Shown here: piece after piece, positions 35,749 through 47,236 of the stretch
Layout: every line of letters starts with the position of its first letter
How positions within the stretch are numbered: position 1 is the first letter of the stretch
Origin: a bacterium
Lineage (GTDB): Bacteria > Zhuqueibacterota > QNDG01 > JAFGCO01
DNA: 64,000 nt
Direction of reading: 5' to 3'
NCBI GenBank assembly: GCA_016932575.1
Contig: JAFGCO010000044.1
Coordinates: 20,980 to 84,979, forward strand
Position numbers and translations under genes: made by a program
Notes under the pieces: model-generated
Told to the model about the DNA's origin: nothing
Databases searched by the model: none
What the model saw: the letters and a program-made list of their open reading frames with translations, nothing else

Positions 35749-36440
35749 AACGGCTCCTGTGGTTGAAACAGCGATTGACGATATTTTACGGATTTAACGG
35801 ACATCCGTTTGGGCATGCAGATATCTTTCAGAGAGCATGCCCGGCAGCGCTTGTCGTTGATAGGTGGAGGCGTTGTTCTGTTTTGGAACAGAGCGTGGAG
35901 ATTTTTGATTGCATTCCTTGTTAGATCCTTAAGTTCCTGATTAATTAACACATCTTCACGCCGCCGGATACGCCGATAAAATAAAGATGCCTGTTTGATT
36001 TCGACACCTAACATTTCTTCAATGCACAGAACCTGAGCGCAGAGCTGCACCCGGTCGCAGTCATTTTCCTTTGGCTGTCCGTGTTTAAATTCAACCGGGT
36101 ATACGCGCCAGGTCCCTTTTAAATGAAATGAAGGCAAATTCGATTGACCCTTTGGATTAATTTCTTCCAGTTCCAGCACATCGATGCGGCCGTGAATTTT
36201 CAGTTTTTCCGACTGAATATACAGCCCCGAAATCTGCCGTTTGCCTCTCCTGAATTCTCTGTATCCGCTGTCCGCCCGGTCATGTTCCAGCCTGCCACGG
36301 GCAGTCAGCACATTTTCAGACCATTCCTGCTCAATATGGATGAGTGTGCACTGCCGCGGGCAAAATATAAAATGCTGCAGGGCAGAGACAGGTAATGAAT
36401 CATTTTCTTTGTCATTCATAGCGAGATCTTTGTTTGTCAT
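35745..36440 (-). CDS. cas4: CRISPR-associated exonuclease Cas4
   Basis: 231 aa (ATG 36440; ATG 36419 possible). RecB-like nuclease with the N-terminal cluster cysteine in FIFCPRQCTLIH and the C-terminal three in CRACSLKDIC, holding an Fe-S cluster. The nuclease core GRIDVLEL and PVEFKHGQPKENDCDRVQL carries the Asp, Glu-x-Lys and Gln motif. Cas4 selects PAM-containing prespacers for Cas1-Cas2. It is coupled to cas1 by ATGA. Upstream lies the RAYT gene, so cas4 may depend on transcription reading through it or on its own promoter. Confidence 0.95.
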   Translation of the reverse strand: MTNKDLAMNDKENDSLPVSALQHFIFCPRQCTLIHIEQEWSENVLTARGRLEHDRADSGYREFRRGKRQISGLYIQSEKLKIHGRIDVLELEEINPKGQSNLPSFHLKGTWRVYPVEFKHGQPKENDCDRVQLCAQVLCIEEMLGVEIKQASLFYRRIRRREDVLINQELKDLTRNAIKNLHALFQNRTTPPPINDKRCRACSLKDICMPKRMSVKSVKYRQSLFQPQEPL

Positions 36441-36454
36441 TTCTTATTTTTATT

Positions 36455-36487
36455 ACAAGGTAACCTTTTTGAAAAAGGTTACCTTGT
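36455..36487. repeat. cas-locus palindrome, copy c (compensated variant)
   Basis: ACAAGGTAACCTTTTT (36455-36470), G, and AAAAAGGTTACCTTGT (36472-36487). Both arms changed together relative to the other copies (AGAA to ACAA, TTCT to TTGT), so pairing is kept. It lies between the RAYT gene and cas4. Confidence 0.95.
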
Positions 36488-36526
36488 GAAAGTGATCATG
36501 CGAAATCGACTCTGCAAATATGTTAT

Positions 36527-37081
36527 CTATTCCAATTTTACTTTATCCAGTTCCTTGTCATCTTCATCCAAATGATCCATGACAAATTCTTTGTAAGCCT
36601 GCTTATCAGGAAATTGACTGATAATAATCTCTGTTGCAGGTAAAGATCCATGACGGAGTCCGGCATATTCATGATAACTGGAATAGGGCCATTCTTCCGG
36701 TACATTTACCAACCCGGCTTTCACAGGATTCAGATGAATGTATCTCGATAATCGAAGCAGCTGGTTGTTATTTTCGATTCTTATTTTTTTATAGGTATCC
36801 TGAAAAAGATGACCATTCCGCTGAAATCGTTTGTTGATGGCTTTTGCATAGGATGTCTGCAAGCTCAGCATTGTCTTTTTAAGATGGTTGTCTATTGTTT
36901 CTTTCATCAATAAATGAAAATGATTGGGCATCAGGCAATATGCAATAACAAGCTGTTTTCCCTTTGATGAGTATTTTCGAAGGCGATTTAGAAAAAAACG
37001 GTAATTATCCTTATTATAATAAATAGGCTGCTTTTCATTCCCCCGATTGATGACATGGTAGTATTCTTCTGCATACGTCAT
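36527..37081 (-). CDS. REP-associated tyrosine (Y1/IS200-like) transposase, RAYT
   Basis: 184 aa. Y1 transposase fold: HVINRGNEKQPIYYNKDNY (~9-27), the HUH motif in MPNHFHLLMK (~51-60), catalytic tyrosine region TSYAKAINKRFQRNGHLFQ (~75-93), and ENNNQLLRLSRYIHLNPVKAGL. Length and the RYIHLNPVKAGL signature are those of single-domain RAYTs, which are usually domesticated, non-mobile, and act on palindromic REP sequences. It lies between cas7 and cas4 in the same orientation as the cas genes and is flanked by two copies of the local palindrome (36455 and 37141). The frame is intact. Confidence 0.93.
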   Translation of the reverse strand: MTYAEEYYHVINRGNEKQPIYYNKDNYRFFLNRLRKYSSKGKQLVIAYCLMPNHFHLLMKETIDNHLKKTMLSLQTSYAKAINKRFQRNGHLFQDTYKKIRIENNNQLLRLSRYIHLNPVKAGLVNVPEEWPYSSYHEYAGLRHGSLPATEIIISQFPDKQAYKEFVMDHLDEDDKELDKVKLE

Positions 37082-37140
37082 TTGAGATTCCTTGAGACAG
37101 TTAATGAATTAGCTTTACAAACACTTTCAATCAGCCAATC

Positions 37141-37173
37141 AGAAGGTAACCTTTTTAGAAAAGGTTACCTTCT
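37141..37173. repeat. cas-locus palindrome, copy d
   Basis: AGAAGGTAACCTTTTT (37141-37156), AG, AAAAGGTTACCTTCT (37159-37173). It begins 1 bp after the cas7 stop, between cas7 and the RAYT start. Confidence 0.95.
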
Positions 37174-37174
37174 A

Positions 37175-38207
37175 TTAAACATTTACCAATGTTTTTATCT
37201 CATTGACTGGCTTGCCATCTAATGTGATCAAATAATCCTGAAATGACCTGGCTGGTTTATCCCTGTTTTCCTTTTTTCTTATGCATTCAACAGTAGCAAA
37301 TAATTCCTGTGCCTGTTTATTGCCTAATTCTGATTTGTGTTTGAATATTATTAACCTTCTTGTTGCCATTTCACCCCTAGCCGCAGATCTGTCATGATCA
37401 AACATATTTAAAAGGGCTTCCCAGAACAGTTCAATATCTTCTTCCGAAAATCCGGTTTTTTTTGCAAGGGGGGCTGAGATGAAGCCGTGTGTACGGTAGA
37501 GACCATAAGGAACAATTGCTTTGCGTGCTCCTAATCCTTTATCATCTGGCTTATCGACTGAGACTGCCGCTGTCCGAAACATGGCTATATCAAGTCCCAA
37601 AATCGTTTCAACACTTCTAGAAAAGCACAATTGAACCGGACCCCTGACTTGGCCACAAGTTTTATCTCCAGTTGACATAACTGAGCCAAAAGTTCTAACA
37701 TCATAAAAATTTTTACACATCCACTTTTTCGCAATTCTATCCTTGCTGTCGATAAATAGTTCTTTCAGTTTGGCAAGAGATGCATCAGAAATATCTTTTA
37801 GTTTTCCAACTTCTTTCTTTATTTTTTCAATATCAACATTCAGGCATAAGTAAACACCTTCGTTTTCAAAGCCTACACCTTCAGGGTAATTCTTATAATT
37901 ACTTAACTCTTCGCGTAAATCAGAGGGTAAATAAACATATAATCTCTCATTATCTAAAGCTAAATGTGCCCGTTTATGATGTTCTGATAAAAAAGCGCCC
38001 TCACGAACATGAATTTCATAAGGTGCTTCGTTCTGCTTAACCATATCAATGTAATTTCTCACTTTTCTTTTCAAACACACATCGGTCACAATACCGTGCC
38101 CGGTTTCAGGATCAATTCGTGGCAAATTGCCTGCATCCGGATCACCGTTGGGATTACCATTTTTCACATCAAAAAAAAGGACAAATTCATATCGATTATT
38201 GATTGCT

Positions 38208-38215
<8 letters not shown>
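37175..38215 (-). CDS. cas7: Type I-C Cascade backbone protein Cas7 (Csd2)
   Basis: 346 aa from ATG 38215, chosen for GGAGAG upstream and for homologues starting near NNRYEFVLFFDVKNGNPNGD; the open frame extends to 38287 inside cas8c. DevR/Csd2-type Cas7: DVKNGNPNGDPDAGNLPR (~15-32), VTDVCLKRKVRNY, DVRTFGSVMSTG, GQVRGPVQLCFSRSVE. Multiple copies coat the crRNA spacer in Cascade. The start overlaps the cas8c stop by 8 bp. Transcription next meets palindrome d and then the RAYT gene. Confidence 0.96.
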
Positions 38216-42735
<4,520 letters not shown>

Positions 42736-42907
42736 ATGAATATCCTTCCTGAATTGAATTGCGGTCCATTCTTATTACCTAAAGTGTGCGGACAAAGTAT
42801 GCTTAAATATTTTTTTTGCAGTGCAGAGGTGTATTGATAAGTCGGGAAGCTTGAGTCACATGATGTCGCGTTTTCAGAATACTATAAAGGTGTCGAAATT
42901 TGTTTGA

Positions 42908-42936
42908 AATTTAGGATGAATTTTTCTTAATGTCAA
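42908..42936 (-). promoter_or_regulatory. Promoter of the cas3-cas5-cas8c-cas7 operon
   Basis: Minus-strand TTGACA (42936-42931), a 17-nt spacer and TAAATT (42913-42908). Start expected near 42900, leaving a ~165-nt leader before the TTG of cas3. Identical hexamers and spacing occur at 23350-23378. Confidence 0.6.
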
Positions 42937-43005
42937 GTCTGTTTATCGGAAAAAGAATGAATATTGGATAAATATGGTGATAATTGTATTAATAAATAAG
43001 CTTTT

Positions 43006-43038
43006 AGAAGGTAACCTTTTTGAAAAAGGTTACCTTCT
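43006..43038. repeat. cas-locus palindrome, copy e
   Basis: AGAAGGTAACCTTTTT (43006-43021), G, AAAAAGGTTACCTTCT (43023-43038). About 70 bp upstream of the cas promoter -35. Confidence 0.95.
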
Positions 43039-43154
43039 GATTTGCTGACTGATTATCTAATAACCAACAATCCCCTGGCATTTGGATGGAAAGATTTTTT
43101 TTGATAATATTTGATAACCGGATTTTATGAAATTCGAGTTTGAGTTATTATTGC

Positions 43155-43252
43155 AGAAGGCAACCTTATTATAGACAGGTTTTTTTAAAACCCGTTCATC
43201 ATTAAAATAATGGATTTATAAGATAAGAATCTTTGAAAAAAGGTTGCCTTCT
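43155..43252. repeat. cas-locus palindrome, copy f (long loop, compensated variant)
   Basis: Left arm AGAAGGCAACCTT (43155-43167), right arm AAGGTTGCCTTCT (43240-43252), about 70 bp apart. The GTAACC core has become GCAACC and the partner GGTTGCC, so complementarity is preserved. This outermost copy mirrors copy a at the other end of the locus. Confidence 0.85.
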
Positions 43253-43274
43253 AAGCAGGATAGTCTACAGCCCT

Positions 43275-43619
43275 TTAATCACGTGATGGAGATGATGGAT
43301 TGATATCCGAATCGGACGCCTTGGTTTTTAGCTCAACGATCGTTACCCCCCAGTGGCCGGTCTGGGGAGGCGCATCACCGAAACAGGCGACATCCGGATG
43401 CTTCTTGAGGATTTGATATACTTCCCATTTTAACCTGCTTTTTCCCTTGCCGTGAATAATCCGGACCTGTGTGTAATGCTTTTCACATGCGTGCTGTAAA
43501 AACGCCCGGACAATTTCTTTCACCTGTTCAGGGAAAAATCCGTGCAGGTCCAGAACATCTTCCACTTCAATGGGCCGGGTAAAATCCTCAATACGATTTT
43601 CAGGCGTTTTTTTATTCAT
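43275..43619 (-). CDS. Smr-domain protein
   Basis: 114 aa consisting of one Smr (small MutS-related) domain: VLDLHGFFPEQVKEIVRAFL (~23-42) with the DLHG motif, VRIIHGKGKSRLKWEV (~52-67) with HGKG, and a C-terminal GHWGVTIVEL. Stand-alone Smr proteins bind or nick DNA or RNA; the substrate here is unknown. The ATG overlaps the preceding lipoprotein gene by 8 bp, the last step of a four-gene minus-strand operon. Confidence 0.88.
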   Translation of the reverse strand: MNKKTPENRIEDFTRPIEVEDVLDLHGFFPEQVKEIVRAFLQHACEKHYTQVRIIHGKGKSRLKWEVYQILKKHPDVACFGDAPPQTGHWGVTIVELKTKASDSDINPSSPSRD

Positions 43620-44034
43620 TTTTTGGGGTTTGTATAGTCAGCTGCACACTCATATCCTGGCTTAAAGCAAAATGAATATTGGTGCCGTCTTCGATATAAA
43701 AGGGGTCCGGTTCATTGTCGTACATTTCGTCCATTAAGACCGGAATCGTGTTGTAATACTCATTACGGTTGTCTTTTTTCTCAGTTCCGGCCAATGCTGT
43801 TAATGTATCGATTAAGGTAAAATTGCGGGTGTAAAGCATGGCGATATAGGTGCCGGCTTCGGCAAGATTTTCATGATCATCCGTCCCGTTCCAAAAGACG
43901 GAATATTCTCCGGATTGCATTGGACCGCTGATTAATGTACGCACAATACGATCATTATTTGATAACGGATCACTGCACATGATGAATAAAAACACAGACA
44001 CAGGCAATAGTGCTTTCATATAATTATAAGTCAT
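43612..44034 (-). CDS. Lipoprotein-like protein with FlgD-type Ig domain
   Basis: 140 aa from ATG 44034, which overlaps the peptidase stop (ATGA); a longer frame to 44088 lies inside the peptidase gene. The leader LLPVSVFLFIMCSDPL ends in a cysteine compatible with lipidation. The segment QSGEYSVFWNGTDDHENLAEAGTY is the FlgD/Ig-like fold common in secreted proteins of T9SS-bearing bacteria. The rest has no recognised motif. It may be an outer-membrane partner of the co-transcribed peptidase homologue. Confidence 0.7.
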   Translation of the reverse strand: MTYNYMKALLPVSVFLFIMCSDPLSNNDRIVRTLISGPMQSGEYSVFWNGTDDHENLAEAGTYIAMLYTRNFTLIDTLTALAGTEKKDNRNEYYNTIPVLMDEMYDNEPDPFYIEDGTNIHFALSQDMSVQLTIQTPKNE

Positions 44035-46046
44035 GGTGTTTCCTCTTGTGTATATTGAGAAATCCAACTGAGAACGGTCTGCCACCACAATCTGGCATTT
44101 GCGGGATTTTTAATTTCATGCCCTTCATTATAGAAATGCAGATACTGCGATGGAACCCGGTGCCGCTGCAGAGCTGTAAACATTTGCAATCCCTGATTCA
44201 CGGGAACACAATCGTCCAGCGCACCATGAGTCACCAGGGTGGGTGTGGTGAAATTATGGGCAAATTTTATGGGTGACCATTTATCATACTGTTTGGCGTT
44301 ATTATAGGGAGTGCCATCAAACTCCCATTCAGGAAGCCAGAGTTCCGTAGTCGTGCCGTAATATGAAATCAGATCAAATATACCGGCATGGGATACCAGA
44401 CATTTGAATTGCTGCGTGTGGCCTGCAATCCAGTTTACCATATATCCTCCATAGAATGCGCCGGCTGAGGCGATGTTGTCCTTATCAATAAATGGATATT
44501 CCCGGATGATAAATGCTAAACCTTCCATCAGATCACGATAGGATGGCCCCCCCCAGTTTTTTATAATGGCATCGCTGAAATTCTGACCGTATCCCTTGGA
44601 TCCCCTGTGATTGATCATAACAACCACATAGCCGCGGGATGCAAACATTTGGGCATTCCATGATTTTTGGAATCGATCCTGCCAGGTGTCATGAGGACCC
44701 TGATGAATCAATAAAATGGCAGGATATGTTTTGGCAGGATCGAAAAATGGCGGTTTAATGAAAAAACCGTGTATCAGTTTTCCATCAAAGCTGGGAAACC
44801 AGAAATCCTGAGCCTCATTCATTTCGATTTCATTGAGCATTGCATGATTTAAAAATGAGAGCTGTCGAAGCCCGTTTCCTTTGATATCACAGGTGTATAT
44901 TTCCGGCGGCCTGTTTATCCGGGATCGGATGAAAAATAACCGGTCGCCTTCCGGGGAAACTGTTAATACGCGATTATGGCCTGAATTTAATAAACCATGG
45001 ATTTTTTTGGTTTTTACGTCTAAAGAAAAAATAACGATACGACTCTGATCCAAGGCCGTGAAAAAAAGATGATCACCAGAAGGATGCCAGTTAATTTCAT
45101 CAACATCCAGATCAAAATTGGTTGTCATATTGGTGAGGTGCCTGCTGTTCCGATCATAGATCATCAGATCATACTGGTCGTACTGATGGCCGGGCCGGCG
45201 TGTTGAACGGTAGGCAATGTATTTCCCTCTGGGGGAATAAACAGGCTGGTTGTCATTGCCCAGGTTTAAAGAAATACGACGAAGTGTGCCACCGTGGGCT
45301 GAGACAGTATAGATGTCATTATTTGTTGAAAGTGCCCAGGTAGAATCAATATTTCGTACAAAGGCGATTTCTTTTCCGTTTGGAGAAAAAGTAAAATCCT
45401 GATGGCTTCCCAAATGAGAGGAGGGTGAGTGATAATCGCCAGGTGTAATATCCCACGGAGTTCCTCCTGAATAAGTCATCACAAAAAGGTGCAGATGCCG
45501 GTTTCTCTGCCATTCGTCTTCAAGATGAAAGGGAAATCTCCGGATCATTTTCATGGTTGAACCGATCAGGAATAAACTGTCGGATGTCTGTTTGTGAGAC
45601 ACATCAATCCACGATGTAAAAGCAAAATAATCTCCATTGGGTGACCAGATAAAATCCTGAATACCATTTTTAACTTGGCTGATGGGATGGGCTTCTCCTC
45701 CGTCCATGGGAAGCACATGGATTTGCCGTTGACCTGTCCGGTCAGAAATGAACGCCAGCAGCGATCCGTCCGGACTCCATTGGGGAGAGCCGTCATATCC
45801 TGGATAGGCGGTGAGTTGTCTGGCTGATCCGCCCTGGCTCGTAATAAGATAGAGATCCTGATTCTCATGATCGTTCTGAGATCTTGCAGCCGATATGACA
45901 ATCCAATCACCGTCGGGTGACAGCGCGTAATCTTCTATATGTTGAAATTCCCAAAGATCATCGATGGTCAAGCTGCGTTTTTGTGCCTGAGCCGATGCCA
46001 TGATGAATATCAGGACGGCATAAACATGATAACATCCAGATTTCAT
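44031..46046 (-). CDS. S9 peptidase homologue with altered nucleophile site
   Basis: 671 aa, signal peptide ending near ASAQAQ. The N-terminal beta-propeller (~25-390) has TolB/PD40 repeats (YALSPDGDWIVISA, PQWSPDGSLLAFISDRTG, FTFSPNGKEIAFVR). The C-terminal alpha/beta hydrolase (~410-671) has the oxyanion region HQGPHDTWQDRF. Where S9 enzymes read GASYGGYM the translation gives GAFYGGYM, so the nucleophile serine is replaced by phenylalanine (codon TTC instead of TCC). The acid aspartate (HGALDDCVPVNQG) and histidine (NEGHEI) are present. It is either catalytically dead or a single-base sequence error. It starts 1 bp after the upstream gene. Confidence 0.88.
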   Translation of the reverse strand: MKSGCYHVYAVLIFIMASAQAQKRSLTIDDLWEFQHIEDYALSPDGDWIVISAARSQNDHENQDLYLITSQGGSARQLTAYPGYDGSPQWSPDGSLLAFISDRTGQRQIHVLPMDGGEAHPISQVKNGIQDFIWSPNGDYFAFTSWIDVSHKQTSDSLFLIGSTMKMIRRFPFHLEDEWQRNRHLHLFVMTYSGGTPWDITPGDYHSPSSHLGSHQDFTFSPNGKEIAFVRNIDSTWALSTNNDIYTVSAHGGTLRRISLNLGNDNQPVYSPRGKYIAYRSTRRPGHQYDQYDLMIYDRNSRHLTNMTTNFDLDVDEINWHPSGDHLFFTALDQSRIVIFSLDVKTKKIHGLLNSGHNRVLTVSPEGDRLFFIRSRINRPPEIYTCDIKGNGLRQLSFLNHAMLNEIEMNEAQDFWFPSFDGKLIHGFFIKPPFFDPAKTYPAILLIHQGPHDTWQDRFQKSWNAQMFASRGYVVVMINHRGSKGYGQNFSDAIIKNWGGPSYRDLMEGLAFIIREYPFIDKDNIASAGAFYGGYMVNWIAGHTQQFKCLVSHAGIFDLISYYGTTTELWLPEWEFDGTPYNNAKQYDKWSPIKFAHNFTTPTLVTHGALDDCVPVNQGLQMFTALQRHRVPSQYLHFYNEGHEIKNPANARLWWQTVLSWISQYTQEETP

Positions 46047-46047
46047 G

Positions 46048-46614
46048 TTAAAAATCCCAGGGTTTACATAAGATACCGCGGATTTTCAAGTTAAAGAAAC
46101 GTGTCGCATTGGCCGGACGAATGACGGCAGCAGTGTCAGCCCCTTGTCCGCTTCCTCCCACAGCAATGATATCATGTGTTGTATCAATCCATCCGGCATC
46201 AGCCGCCATTAATGTGATTTCCGCTATTACCTTCATGCCCTGGCCAAATACACGAAGCGTATTTGCGATAAATTCTTCCAGAGAATGGGTATTGTACTGC
46301 AGCCGCAATGCCCGGCCCACGCCGCCAAATGCATGCTGACATGTCAATACTCTGCCTCCGGAGTCTTCAATGGCTTTTCGACGGGAAGAATCCATCTCCT
46401 GGAGATCGGCTTCGCGAAAGCCTGCGGAGTGACTCACCACAATGATTTGATGATGCTGGATGGCTTTTACTGCCTGAAAACCTGTCTCCCCTGATGTCGA
46501 AGCCACAAGGATGTTACTGATGTCCAGACGATCGGCCCAATCCTGGACGAGTTTGAGTACCGTTTTTGTGTTTTCTCCGCCGGATTCGTCAAAATAGCGT
46601 GTTTGGTATTCCAT
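46048..46614 (-). CDS. Pyruvate kinase C-terminal-domain-like protein
   Basis: 188 aa with AAGGAG before its ATG. The sequence matches the stand-alone alpha/beta domain related to the pyruvate kinase C-terminus: FDESGGENTKTVLKLV, ILVASTSGETGFQAVKA, IIVVSHSAGFREADLQEM, VLTCQHAFGGVGRAL, EITLMAADAGWI and DIIAVGGSGQGADTAAVI. Such proteins lack the catalytic barrel, and their role is unknown; a nucleotide- or phosphate-responsive function is possible. It is the first gene of the operon leading to the S9 homologue. Confidence 0.82.
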   Translation of the reverse strand: MEYQTRYFDESGGENTKTVLKLVQDWADRLDISNILVASTSGETGFQAVKAIQHHQIIVVSHSAGFREADLQEMDSSRRKAIEDSGGRVLTCQHAFGGVGRALRLQYNTHSLEEFIANTLRVFGQGMKVIAEITLMAADAGWIDTTHDIIAVGGSGQGADTAAVIRPANATRFFNLKIRGILCKPWDF

Positions 46615-46845
46615 GTGTGTCTCCTTAATATGACAGGAAATAGTCTTTAAATAAGAATCAATCCAGCGAGAGAAAAAGAGTGAACTTTTTCAAAGATAAT
46701 CATTTATTTTTCAAAAGCCAGTTTATTTTCTTTTGCAAGATATTTTTACTTTTGTATTCTCGGTATAAGGAGTATATAGATTATAATGATAATGAAACAA
46801 CCAATGTTTCAAATGAATGGTGAATTTTAAAGGAGGCCATGTATC

Positions 46846-46879
46846 AGGAAAAAACCGGGTTTCCGCAGGAAATCCGGTT
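46846..46879 (-). terminator. Terminator of the zinc-finger gene
   Basis: On the minus strand AACCGGATTTCC (46879-46868) pairs with GGAAACCCGGTT (46864-46853) with one mismatch, followed by a T run. The stem starts inside the stop codon. Confidence 0.75.
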
Positions 46880-47118
46880 TACCATCCATCGTCCAGTGTG
46901 AGCGATAAATCGCCATTGGAATCTTCATAATCTTCCAGGTTGAGGCGATTTTCCTCTTCGTTACCATTGAGACCAATCACTTCAGCTTCAGAGTAGGGTT
47001 GTGTCTGGCTGCATTCGACACAGGTTGTGGCATCCGGCAGTATTTCCAGTCTTTCTTCAGGGATCTCTTTGCCGCAGAATTCACAGTATATTTTTTTATT
47101 ATTAGACGTCTTTGGCAT
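46879..47118 (-). CDS. TraR/DksA-type zinc-finger protein
   Basis: 79 aa, GGAGGA before its ATG. The N-terminal half is a DksA/TraR C4 zinc finger (CEFCGKEIPEERLEILPDA followed by CVECSQ); the C-terminal half is highly acidic (EEENRLNLEDYEDSNGDLS). It lacks the coiled coil that DksA uses to enter the RNA polymerase secondary channel, so it is not a full DksA. It could be a small regulator. It is a monocistronic gene with its own terminator. Confidence 0.82.
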   Translation of the reverse strand: MPKTSNNKKIYCEFCGKEIPEERLEILPDATTCVECSQTQPYSEAEVIGLNGNEEENRLNLEDYEDSNGDLSLTLDDGW

Positions 47119-47236
47119 TGAACCATTCCTCCATCGCGTGGTCTGTGAAAAATTCTACGATCTGGTACGTTTTCCTTTAAAAATGGTTCCATAAAGATAA
47201 TAAAAAAATAAGCCGTGTCAAGTAAAAAATGATGAT

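Larger units (their letters stand above)
42736..43274. other. Upstream region of the cas operon
   Basis: No gene is supported in this 539-bp gap. It contains the cas3 ribosome site (near 42746), the cas promoter (42908-42936), palindrome e (43006-43038) and palindrome f (43155-43252). The rest is AT-rich without a recognisable feature. Confidence 0.7.

Noticed and set aside
46839..46895. 18-codon plus-strand ORF behind GGAGG
   Set aside because: It lies antisense to the end and terminator of the zinc-finger gene and encodes nothing recognisable.
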